From contig WPIO01000016.1 in assembly GCA_009760855.2 (NCBI GenBank), positions 6,023,001 to 6,087,000 on the forward strand: a stretch of 64,000 nucleotides of DNA, in the 5' to 3' direction. The translations under genes and the position numbers were made by a program. The notes beneath the pieces are model-generated. The model was not told the origin of the DNA. It saw nothing but the letters and a program-made list of their open reading frames with translations, and did no database searches. This document shows, in pieces, positions 52,640 through 62,459 of the stretch. Positions within the stretch are counted from its first letter, which is position 1. The number at the start of each line of letters is the position of its first letter. This DNA comes from Cristatella mucedo. Its lineage: Eukaryota; Bryozoa; Phylactolaemata; Cristatellidae.

Positions 52640-54040
52640 TATCGGTGCAGATTCGATAGCAGAGAGCACAACTTACCTGATTTCGTCCCCTCTGGGCACC
52701 GTAATCTGTTGATATAGCAACTGAGCATGTGACGGTTTCTCCGTTCATCGTGCTGATGGACTCGTAGTCAGGTCCGAGGGCCTATCTAAGAATTCCACAG
52801 ATAAAGATTTATTGACCGAGAGCATCCGCTGTTCAATAGTGCCTTTCAAAAATTGTTGCAAGAACACTCATCTTCCAGGGGCCGTCCCAAACTTATAAAA
52901 AGGGATGTGAACTGGCATTGTACCGATTGGTATCGTCGCAAAAAAACTCACGTAGACACTTAGGATACGCAAAATGAGGAACCTTTAAAGGTAAAAGGCT
53001 AAAAAGTAGGAGTCACTGGTATCGTAGAGCTTTCAAGATAGAAGAGCAATCACCTCTGTCATTGTAAAGCATCACCGTCTGGAACTTTGTCATAACAGTA
53101 GCACTGAGACTTGCAATATTAGAGCATTGAGCATCATAGAAGAAACGCGGGTATCCATCGGGCACGTAACGAGAGTTGGCAACTGTCACATTACTCGTAA
53201 AGCAGAAATCAGCAGAATTATCGCTGAGTAGTTCAACAGCTTGTCCAGTATCTGATCAACATTTCATTACTTAATATGTGGCGAAGCTGCACCCTTGAAG
53301 TTAACTAAAATAGTCACTATCTCCAAAATAGTTACAGCTGGCACAGAAAGAACAACGAATTTGTTAAAACACACCTATTTAGGACAGCATTTAGTGGGTC
53401 CCTGTGATTCGTGCTTGATGTGCTTATGCGTGCTGACACTGTGCATGCTGCCACAAACCACATTTGCATGCTGACCCTGTGCGTGTCACCCCTAACCTTG
53501 TTATTTATGTTGTTTATTTATCAAGCATGATATTACTCACCATTCAGTCGAGTTTGAGTTCTCTGAGGGCACTTTATCAAGTGCATTATCTCATTGTCGG
53601 TTTTTAGCTCAGCATAGCTTCATAATTGGACCGAGTTCCTAATAGGGTTTCCTGAATTCCAAAGTTCGGCCGAGTAGGCGAATGATTTTGCTTCAACTAA
53701 AACTCAAAGCTGCTATCAGCACGTAACATAATCAGGCGAATAATGGAATTCAACTTTCAGGTTCAAGTTTTACCAACCACAAGTTATAAGGCCAACACAA
53801 GATGACTGCTAATACTCCGTAATTATCCGATTTCTCCGACAGCGCGTGTTACGCCGGGGTGCAGCGGCTTCCGAATAAATGTCCTTTTGCCGAAAAAACA
53901 GTGCTCGCTCGTAGCGGCGCTAGTCTCTGCCCCACTCACAAAAAATACCGGCGACCGCCGAACCTTGCGTCACGGCTAGCGACTTATAGATGCAGCACCA
54001 ATACGCTCGGTTACGCCAACGAGTAGGGAACGACTTATAC
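52640..54040 (+). repeat. Dispersed repeat C, copy 2
   Basis: Same order and orientation as 33.14-34.10 kb. A LINE-A 3' end (53360-53595) is inserted between the two conserved halves. Confidence 0.75.
53360..53595 (+). mobile_element. LINE-A 3' end inside repeat C
   Basis: Starts TTAAAACACACCTATTTAGG, carries the 3' UTR and ends GCACTTTATCAAGTGCATTA. It lacks the GCAAATGTAAAGCGCC half of the hairpin. Confidence 0.82.
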
Positions 54041-54189
54041 CTCGGAAAGCGCCTGCACGTTAGAGTCGCAACAATGGAATGCTGATGCATTCCAAACTGC
54101 CTTTTGCATCGCGTGAGATTTATGCAGCTTCTCGGTAGTCATAACACAGCAGTAGTAGAGAACTGCCTTTTCAATACGATTTCACGCTC

Positions 54190-56460
54190 GACGAGTTTGC
54201 ACCTTTGACAAAGCGCACTGTGCGCCCCCGCCCAGACGGCCTATGGTTTACCACAGACATTAAACTAGCCAAGTCTACTAAACGAAAGCTTGAAAAGGCA
54301 TACAAAAGATCCGGACTAACTGTCCATCGACAGGCATATGAAGATTACTGTAGGTCGTACCAATCGATCCTAGCAAAGGCTAAGTCTAGCTTCTATAGAA
54401 ACATTGTTGAATCACAGATGCACAATCCAAAAATGCTGATGTCGACAATAAACCATCTCCTCAACCGTTCCCAGGTTAGCTCCTTACCTGATGATCCTTG
54501 TGATGATCTAGCCGATCGCTTCTCTCGATTCTTTGTGCAGAAGATAGACAAAATCAGGGAATCCATCCCTGGGATGACAACCTTCCCACTAGAACGCTGT
54601 TCCTCGGTTCCTGGCTGCGCCTCAATGTCTGCATTTAAACAGGTCACTAGTGATGTAGTCCTAAAGCTCGTATCTCAATCAAAGAAGACAACAAGTCCAC
54701 TGGACCCTATTCCCACTGTCCTGCTCCTACGTTGCATTGATCTGCTGCTGCCATGCATAACCAACATCATTAATATGTCATTAGCCTCAGGTCAGGTCCC
54801 AGCACCTTTCAAAAAAGCTGTAGTCAGGCCACTTCTCAAGAAAGCTACACTAGACCAAGAGAACTTAAGCAACTACCGCCCAGTCTCCCTTCTACCATTC
54901 CTATCAAAGATACTGGAACGGGTCGTGGCAGACCAGCTGAACTCGTATATCGAAACCTCACACCTTGCTAGTAAGTTCCAGTCTGGCTTTAGAGCTAATC
55001 ACTCCACAGAGTCAGCATTGCTTCGGGTAGACAACGACCTACTTAGGAATGCAGACATGGGTAGAGTGTCTCTTCTTGTTTTGCTCGATCTTTCGGCAGC
55101 TTTTGATACCATCGATCACAAAGTACTTCTAGAGCGCCTCTCATCTCGCCTGGGCATCACTGGCACTGCTCTGCAGTGGTTCAGGTCCTATCTCAGTGGG
55201 AGACTCCAGAGTGTTGACGTGAATGGACAAAGATCATCTGAAGAACCTCTAAAATATGGAGTACCTCAGGGCTCTCTTGCTAGGTCCGGTCCTTTTCACC
55301 GTTTATACTCTCCCTCTCGCTGATGTGATTGCCAAGCACAATCTAGGCTTTCACTTCTATGCGGATGACACTCAGTTGTACCTTTGCTTTGATCCGTCCC
55401 AGCCTTCGAGCACCTCAAATTCTCTCAACTCACTTGCTGCATGCATTGATGACATCCGATCATGGATGGCAGCAAATTTTCTAAAACTAAACGATGATAA
55501 AACTAACTTACTAGTTATGGGCAAACCTAGTGTTATTCAGAAATTGGAAAGGCTGACTTTCAAAATTGGCTCTGCCAGCATATCTCCAGTTGCATCAGCT
55601 CGAAATCTAGTGTCATATTCCAAAGCGACCTCTCGTTAGACGACCACATCAGCTCCACAGTCAAATCAGCCTATTTTCAGCTTCATAACATTGCTAAAAT
55701 TAGGGCTTGTTTAGATAAGGATACCACGTCCAAGTTGGTCCATGCATTCGTGACATCTCGTCTCGACTTCTGCAACTCACTGCTTACTGGCCTACCAGCA
55801 TGTGCGATCAGGCGATTGCAGCTGGTGCAAAACTCTGCAGCTAGGCTTGTCTGTCGTGAGCGTCGCAGTTGCCACATTACTCCACTTCTCGCCGACCTGC
55901 ACTGGTTACCAGTCAAGCAACGGATTGACTTCAAGGTTTTGTCGCTCACTTTTAGGTCTCTTCATTCTATGGCTCCAGCCTATCTTTCAGATATACTACC
56001 CCATCAGGCAAAGCATCGTACCACTCGCTGTTCGGAATCCAACAGTCTAGAAATACCTCGTACAAACCTTAAATCCTTTGGAGACCGTGCATTTAGCTCG
56101 TATGCTCCCACAGCCTGGAACTCCCTCCCGACCTGCATCAGAACATCCCCTGACCTGACCACATTTAAAAGAAACTTAAAAACATACCTATTTAGGACAG
56201 CATTTAGTGGGTCCTTGTGATTCGTCCTCGATGTGCTTATGCGTGCTGACACTGTTCATGCTGCCACTAACCACATTTGCATGCTGACCCAGTGCATGTA
56301 ACCCCTAACCATGTTATTCATTTTGTTTGTTTTTCAAGCATGATTTTACTTACTATTCTATTGCGTATCACTTTGCAGCAAATGTAAAGCGCCTAGAAAG
56401 AGATTAAGTTCTCTGAGGGCGCTTTATCAAGTGCAATATTATTATTATTATTATTATTCC
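54190..56460 (+). mobile_element. LINE-A, longest and best-preserved copy
   Basis: A 5'-truncated, CR1/L2-like non-LTR retrotransposon. It has the pre-RT linker, the complete RT domain, a C-terminal domain ending at TGA 56220, a 3' UTR of about 215 bp with GCATGCTG blocks, the hairpin AGAAAGAGATTAAGTTCTCT, GCGCTTTATCAAGTGC and (ATT)n at 56437-56457. The endonuclease domain is missing. Other LINE-A copies in the window can be placed on it. It inserts between repeat C and sequence without features. Confidence 0.93.
54196..56220 (+). pseudogene. LINE-A reverse transcriptase ORF with two 1-bp indels
   Basis: The frame opens in FAPLTKRTVRP and is read without a stop to about 55277. Order: NYRPVSLLPFLSKILERVV, FQSGFRANHSTESALL, LLDLSAAFDTIDHKVLL (motif A, catalytic Asp), SYLSGRLQSV and YGVPQGS (motif B). 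One extra base after GVPQGS (about 55275-55283) shifts the frame. The next frame holds FYADDTQLY (motif C, bases 55358-55369, both Asp intact). A missing base near 55610 shifts back, and the thumb and C-terminus follow to 56220. The indels cancel, so the copy was disabled recently. Confidence 0.92.
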
Positions 56461-57000
56461 CAGGCCCACGGCCAGCGACTATGGTCCAGTTAGTAAGCTC
56501 TTTGGTCTCGCGGTACGCATACGGCGCCAGTTGTAATCAGTCTCAATTGTAATTGGATGCCGACGAGGTCACGTGGTCGGTTAACCAACTCTTCCTCTTA
56601 AGGTACCGGGAGCGTGCGCATAAACTCGCTCACATCCACGTCTACGTCAAGCAGCTGCAGGTACGTGTTCTAATACTTTGTTTTTAGGCTCGATTCTCAT
56701 CTCAACGTCGCCGTTAGTATACGCTCTACACATCAGCTGCAATTCCGCGTTCCACTACGGAACATCATTTCTGGGCCTTATCATCCTAGGGCATCTGCTA
56801 CCAATTCCAGATGATACGGCCATTTAACTTTCGGTAGAGGTGTAGGGGCTCGTGGGCGCGCGATGGCGGCGCGACGAAGGGCGAAGCCCCCACAAGCAAG
56901 TCGTGGCGCTGTTGACGACGGCTGTATTATATGATACAGCAGCCGTCGTGCGTGCTGCTCCGGAGCACGTGGTGTTAAGAGAGAGAGAAGTGGTGCACGT
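56461..57000. other. No gene; imperfect palindrome
   Basis: No supported ORF. An imperfect inverted repeat, ACGACGGCTGTAT (56915-56927) against ATACAGCAGCCGTCGT (56934-56949), could form a short hairpin. Confidence 0.4.
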
Positions 57001-57130
57001 GTGCACGCGCGCGCGCGTTTGTGTGCGTGCGTGTGTGTGTGTGTGTGTTTGTGTGTGCGCGTGCGTGCGTGCGTATGTGCGTGTGTGTGTGTACGTGTGC
57101 GTGTGTGGGGGGAGAGAGAGAGAGATATAT
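57001..57130. repeat. (GT)n/(GC)n/(GA)n compound array
   Basis: GTGC, GTGT and GC alternation over about 110 bp, ending in GAGAGA. Low-complexity Val-Cys frames run through it. Confidence 0.93.
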
Positions 57131-57231
57131 AAAGAACGGCCGCTCCTGTCGCCATGCGAGCAAACGTGATGGCACTCAAGGTTGCTTTTGTAGCTAATGT
57201 TAGCCGTAAATGCTCTTATATCACTATAGGG

Positions 57232-57455
57232 TTTGAATCGAAAGGCTCTTCTGACGCTATACAAAAGAGGCTGCTCTAGCAAATTTTCCTCGCATATGCC
57301 TCGCATTTCTCTCTGGTTCGAAAGAATTCGAACCCATCTTCGTGGGTTCAAATTCTGCAGTGGGCGAACCTTTATCGCCGCTGAAAGTGGTGGGGATAGC
57401 CGTAAAGGCTCTTGTGTTGCTATACAAAATAGGCTATTAAATCAGCTAGTATTGT
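57232..57455 (+). mobile_element. SINE-1 copies (tail fragment plus longer copy)
   Basis: 57240-57280 is a SINE-1 tail (GAAAGGCTCTTCTGACGCTA, TACAAAAGAGGCTG). 57345-57452 carries GTGGGTTCAAATTCTGCAGT (box B with changes), GGTGGGGATAGCCGTAAAGG and TTAAATCAGCTA. Confidence 0.75.
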
Positions 57456-57479
57456 ATGTACTTGCACGGCTGTGACCTA

Positions 57480-58120
57480 CGGAAAGCGAGCGTGGCTTGA
57501 TAAAGTCTCTGAGCTGAGATATTCTTGGCTAATTAATGAATCCATTGGTAGCTTCGTAGTGCTTCTCGAATTTGCCACTTTTCTTTTCGCTTAGTTTGCC
57601 CTCAATTACTCCTGAAGAACAGTGGTTAGATTCGGCTGGCATATCAGCTGTGAACAAAATGTTTTGTTGCATGAATGTTGTGGTCAGCGATCGGAAAGCC
57701 TAGCAAGCAATCGGAAATGCTTGTGAGAAGCTGTCCTAAATAATTCCAATAAGAATACATAATGTTCATGAGCTTTAGTAATGCTGGGGCTAGCTGGGAG
57801 TTTCGGAAGCGCCTAATGAAGCAATGGCTCGTTCGAGCAGCACGGGTTAAGTAAAAGGTCAACTTATTTACCAGCTTCACTTCGCAGACGGGAGAAGAAC
57901 TTAGGTCGCAATCGATTTGGGTGGCTTACACTGAGCAATTGTGCCTTGCCTGCAGTACGGCTCCAACCCATGTCGCGTGTCGTACTGAGAGAGCACCTTA
58001 ACCAAGGGTGAGGACCCAGTCACATGGAGTTGGAATTGCAACCACATATCGGTCTGAAGTGACTTACGTATGCCATCAGTTAAGCCGAATCAGATCGTAT
58101 CAACGCAGCTGCTCATTTTG
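57480..58120 (-). repeat. Dispersed repeat D, copy 2
   Basis: Inverted match to 38.9-39.6 kb. Blocks GATATTCTTGGCTAATTAAT, GGTCAGCGATCGGAAAGCC and ACCCAGTCACATGGAGTTGG. Confidence 0.72.
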
Positions 58121-58344
58121 TCCATCTGCAGTATCTCTCTGGGCGTCTGACTTGCTGCTCCCTCTCATAGCAAAGATGGCCGATCCTTCTCCGGGTGTGT
58201 GGCCGCTCTAGGTAGCTCAGGGCAGTGTGCTGCTGTGGCGATGGATTGAAAAATGTGCGGATGCATGGTGGGAGTCACACTCACAGCCAGTTCAAAATTT
58301 GGGAGCGTCTACCGTGCGCAAGTAGCAGTCAATTGAAGGATCAG

Positions 58345-58670
58345 TCTGTTCGTGCCGAATAAATCTTATACTGAGACCTCAAACCCAGCAAGTCGCAGTC
58401 TGGGTTTAGAGCTAATCACTCCACTGAGTCATCATTGTTTAGGGTGTATAGCGACCTTCTCAGGAATGCAGACCTATGTAAAGTCTCTCTGCTTGTTCTG
58501 CTTGATCTTTCAGCCGCGCCCGATACTATCTATCGCAGAGTCCTCCTTGAGCGTCTCGTATCTCGCCTGGACATTGCTGGCACTGCTCGGCAATGGTTCA
58601 GGTCCTATCTCAGTGGAAGACTCCAGAGTATTGATGTCACTGGAAAAGATCATCTGAGGAACCTCTTAAG
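58345..58670 (+). mobile_element. LINE-A palm fragment
   Basis: An ORF piece: DLLRNADLCKVSLLVLLDLS, then APDTIYRRVLLERLVSRLD and FRSYLSGRLQSIDVTG. The motif A Phe is replaced by Pro and the DH by YR. It lies between two repeat D copies. Confidence 0.88.
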
Positions 58671-58689
58671 TACGGGGTCAAACGCCAAG

Positions 58690-59100
58690 AGAAATTAGCC
58701 TTGCCTGCCTGTACGGCTCCAACCCATGTCCCGTGTCGTGCTGAGAGAGCACCTTAACCAAGGGTGAGGACCCAGTCTCTTCGAGTTGGAATTGCAACCA
58801 CACATCGGTCTGAAGTGACTTACGTATGCCATCAGTTAAGCCTAATCAGATCGTATCAACGCAGCTGCTTATTTTGTCAAAAAACGCTAAGAGAAATTGG
58901 CAGGCTGCATCGGCCAGCCTATAACATTTTGAGGATTGATGCTGTTAAAATAGAGCCCACTAGATCTATCGAATAGACTGCTCTGCATTAACGGCGCGGA
59001 TTTTTTTATTATCGTATTTATTTTATGATCTTGATTTATTTTACAATCTATTTATTTTATTATTCTTGATTGCTTCCGTGCTCCTCTGTCGGTTTCATAA
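58690..59100 (-). repeat. Dispersed repeat D, copy 3
   Basis: 58700-58870 is nearly identical to 57955-58115 (direct orientation). 58870-59100 inversely matches 38.64-38.88 kb. Confidence 0.78.
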
Positions 59101-59814
59101 CTGTGCATATTAGTGCATCCGTTATCCATATTCATATATATCCATATTCGCAACGGTTTAGGAAATTGGAATCGAAAAAGCGCCACAGAAACCACGGGTT
59201 TCCGCAAAACAGTTAGACTCTTTGACTGGGCTGTCTATGCCGGAAGCATTTAGTACGAAGAAATTGAAGTGAGCAACGGCTAAAGAATGCCGATGCAATC
59301 TCGATTAGCTGGCCAATCCGTTTGCACTCATCTACGAACGACAGGATCAGTCGCTATAGCGATCGGAAACTACAAATTTAAGAAATAGTATTTTTCACGA
59401 GCAATGTTTGCCGGTGACTATGCCTTGTGCCGCCTCGGCCTAATAGTGAAATTTTGGGGTACACTTCAGGTGAGCCCATTTGCCTTCAAGCGCCACCTGT
59501 CGGTACTGCACGTCGTCCAGTGAAGCTAAGCTTCGTTGCACTGTAAACAATTCGGATCAGTTGCAGCCGCAGGCTGCAAGCGGTACGCTTGGCAGTCACC
59601 GTGAGAGAGCCGGTTGGATGCGATGGATCTAGATCTTGCACTGCAGCGGCACAGCTCAGTTTTGCTAGGATGATTACTTTTTGCTACCGATAAGAGCCAC
59701 TGAGAACCGGTCGAGGGAGCTACAGAAGGAAATACGCACGCACATCTTCAACTGCTTCTATCCGTCAGCCTGTCCGAATCATTCTATGCTAGTGTGCAGT
59801 TAATATCATGGGGC

Positions 59815-59985
59815 AAGCCGTAATGGTACACTGGGTAAGGTGGTTGCTTTTCACGACCTCGGTCCCAAGGTCGTGGGTTCGAATCCTGCAGCGGATGATC
59901 GTTTATTGCCACTGCAAGCGGTGGTGGTAGCCGCAAAGGCTCTTCCGTGGCTATACAAAAGAGGCTGGTAAATCAGCTAGTTTCA
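59815..59985 (+). mobile_element. SINE-1, best copy
   Basis: The tRNA-like head has box A TGGTACACTGG (59824-59834) and box B GGTTCGAATCC (59876-59886), spaced as in tRNA genes. The body is GCAAGCGGTGGTGGTAGCCG, then GGCTATACAAAAGAGGCTGG and TAAATCAGCTAG. It has no RNA polymerase III terminator of its own inside the body. Confidence 0.88.
59824..59886 (+). promoter_or_regulatory. RNA polymerase III internal promoter (boxes A and B) of SINE-1
   Basis: Box A TGGTACACTGG fits TRGYNNANNNG and box B GGTTCGAATCC fits GGTTCGANTCC. The start-to-start spacing is 52 bp. Confidence 0.75.
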
Positions 59986-60480
59986 GACATTTTTAGACAC
60001 GCTGTTTACCAGCAGGCAACGGAGCTCACAATATCGTAATATGGCTCTAGGTATTTAAGAAGCATGCTGCCAGCGTGCATACTTGGTGTGTATTAAAATT
60101 CATAATTAACACAAAGATAACTACAGTCACTTTTTTCAAATACCAGCCCGGGAGTTTTTGCAAAGAAAGCCTTGCTAATCTCGCTTCTTGCAACTTTTGC
60201 GTTTTAGCCAAACAGTCGCCCTATTCAAGAGAAGGTCAGGCTCGCTGATCGATTGCATTGCTCGTGACCTCAGTTCCGGCGGATCTACTATCAGGGAACA
60301 CTAACTGCGGAATAGTAACTGTGAGCCGAGGCCGGCCAAGCGCCGAGCTACACATTGCACCTCCACCATCGTCACGGAGCGAGCCATAATTGCTGGACAA
60401 GGTCTACAGCGAGAGCGGTAAGCGTGAATTTGGGGGCAAGACCGAAGGCCTTCCCGAGTCACGTTCACCTGAGGTCTCTC

Positions 60481-61134
60481 AGGGATTCTCTCAATGCGGT
60501 CATGGCCATAGGGACCTCAAGACAAGACTGGTTAAAATCTCCGTGCAAAAATTTAAAGCAGACAAACAAGTATCTTTCAGTGCAGTGCTGGCTATACTAT
60601 CTACTTTATTTCCACCACGACGCTAGCCAGCCAGGGGACCGGAACTCAGCGTCCCTGTTGCTAGACACGAGCCAATGGGAGCTCGACGCTCCGGATGGTA
60701 GCAGGCGACAGGGAGTTGCATGAGTTGAAGAAACAACGTTGACGAGTAACGCTATTCTACTTTCAGCCTCAACGAGAGCGCCAAGCTACTTCATTCCTAA
60801 AAATACATGCATTAATACGTAATGAGCATACTATATATAACATACTATGCGTTGCTTGTGGCAGGTTAGCATTAACTCTGGGTCACTGCTGCCCTGCAGG
60901 CAATTCGTTACACAATCGATTTCTGCGGCCTCGAGATGTTATAGGAGCGATCTTTTCCCCATGTCATGGCCGGGCGCTCCTTGCCAGTAATGCACTGACA
61001 CCTTCGGCTCCTCTTCGGACGCCGCAGGCTCCTGTTCCGCAGCTGTGGTTAGCTCCACCGCCCCCTCGGTCTTAACCAGCGGAAGGAGAAGTGGTCCAAC
61101 AGCCGCCTCCTCTGCACGTATCAACGCCGACCGG
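60481..61134. other. No firm gene
   Basis: Short frames only. A minus frame at 61124-60939 is Glu/Ala-rich and ends VSVHYWQGAPGHDMG, unassigned. Confidence 0.35.
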
Positions 61135-62240
61135 TTTTCACTTCTATGCGGATGACACTCAGTTGTAACTTATTTTTGATCCCTCCCAGCCTTCGAGCAC
61201 CTCAAATTCTCTCAACTCACTTGCTGCATGCGTTGATGACATCCGCGCATAGAAGGTAGCCAATTTTCTAAAGCTAAACGATGGTAAAACTAAATGACTA
61301 GTTATGCGAAAACCCAGTGTGATTCAGAAATTGGAAAGGCTGACGCTCAAAATTGGCTCTGCCAGCATATCTCCTGTTGAATCAGTTTGAAATCTAGGTG
61401 TCATGTTCCAAATGGACCTCTCGTTGCTCAACCACATCAGCTCCACAGTCAAATCTGCCTACTTTCAGCTACCTAACATTAATCAAATTTGGGCTTGTTT
61501 AGATAAGGATACCACGTCTAAGTTGGTCCATGCATTCGTGACATCCCGTCTCGACTTCTGCAACTCACTGCTTACTTACCTACCGGCATGTGCGATCAGG
61601 CGATTGCAGCTGGTGCAAAACTCCACGGTTAGACTAGTCTGTCGTGAGCATCGCCGTTGCCACATCACACCACGTCTCGTCGACCTGCACTGGCTCCCAG
61701 TCAAGCAACGGATTGACTTTAAGGTTTTGTCGCTCACTTTTAGGCCATTTCATCCTTCGGCTCCAGCCTAACTCTCAGATCTACTCCCCCACTAGGCCAA
61801 GCATCGTATCACCAGCTTTTCGGAATCCAACAGTTTACCAATACTTCGTACAAACCTTAAATCCTTTGGAGACCATGCATCAAGTTCGTATGCTCCCAAA
61901 GCCTGGAAATCCCTCCCGTCTTGCGTCAGAACATCCCCTGACTGGATCACATTTAAAAAGAACTTAAAAACACGTCTTTTTAGGACAGCATATGTTGGTC
62001 CCTGTGATTCATCCTTCATGTGCTTATGCGTGCAGAGACTGTGCATGCTGCCACTAACCACACTTGCATGCTGACCCTGTGCATTTCACCCCTAACCTTG
62101 TTATTCATGTTGTTTATCAAGCATGATATTACTCACCATTCAATCGAGTTTCCCTTTGCAGCAAGTGTAAAGCGCCTAGAAAGAGATTGAGTTGTCTGAG
62201 GGCGCTTTAACAGGTGCATTGTTATTATTTTTATTATTAT
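61135..62240 (+). mobile_element. LINE-A from motif C to 3' tail
   Basis: It starts at FYADDTQL (intact YADD) with a stop immediately after, continues through AKIGSASIS-like and KLVHAFVTSRLDFCNSLLTY blocks and the thumb (VDLHWLPVKQRIDFKVLSLT), then the 3' UTR, GCGCTTTAACAGGTGC and (ATT)n at 62221-62243. It has several stops and frameshifts. Confidence 0.92.
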
Positions 62241-62279
62241 TAATTCTTTTCGAATGCTTCGTGCTGCTGCTGCTGCTAC

Positions 62280-62389
62280 CTCCTCGGTCTATCCAGCCGT
62301 CGTTTTACTTGCGAGAACGTCCCTCGTTCTTGCAGCTCCTGCAGCACGCCGTTCAGCAGCCTCATCATGCGGTGTCTCTCGTCCGCCAT
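62280..62389 (-). CDS. Possible first exon, MADERHRMMRLLN...
   Basis: An ATG at 62389 in the context AACATGGCG opens 36 codons rich in Leu, Arg and Gln, with LLNGVLQELQERGTFSQVKR predicted helical. It is followed by GAG/GTAGCA, a plausible donor. The pattern of a short helix, Gly-(T/V)-(F/L)-x-x-(I/V)-K-x-x-(I/L)-R, recalls the N-terminus of FOP/CEP20-type centrosomal proteins, but the match is short. A LINE-A tail lies directly downstream. Confidence 0.28.
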
Positions 62390-62459
62390 GTTGTTTAGGG
62401 CGAGAACGCATTTTCTGTTCAGCTTATTTTTTTCTAGATCATGATTATTTTTCTTCAAA

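Larger units (their letters stand above)
59150..60480 (+). repeat. Dispersed repeat R6, copy 2, with SINE-1 insertion
   Basis: Direct match to 37.23-38.37 kb. It is interrupted by SINE-1 at 59815-59985; copy 1 shows the uninterrupted state near 37.92 kb. Confidence 0.75.

Noticed and set aside
54205-54207. A start codon for the LINE-A frame at 54205
   Set aside because: It is a TTG inside a conserved FAPLTK segment that is internal to the protein; the copy is simply 5'-truncated.
56781-57351. Long minus frames with Thr-His repeats
   Set aside because: They pass through the GT/GC compound microsatellite and have no non-repeat domain.
59820-59890. A true tRNA gene
   Set aside because: Boxes A and B are present, but the acceptor stem and cloverleaf do not close, and the same sequence recurs with a common non-tRNA body, so it is a SINE head.
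60939-61124. Possible gelsolin/flightless-type exon (YWQG...MG)
   Set aside because: The similarity covers only about nine residues, there is no canonical donor after it, and the rest is Glu/Ala-rich low complexity.
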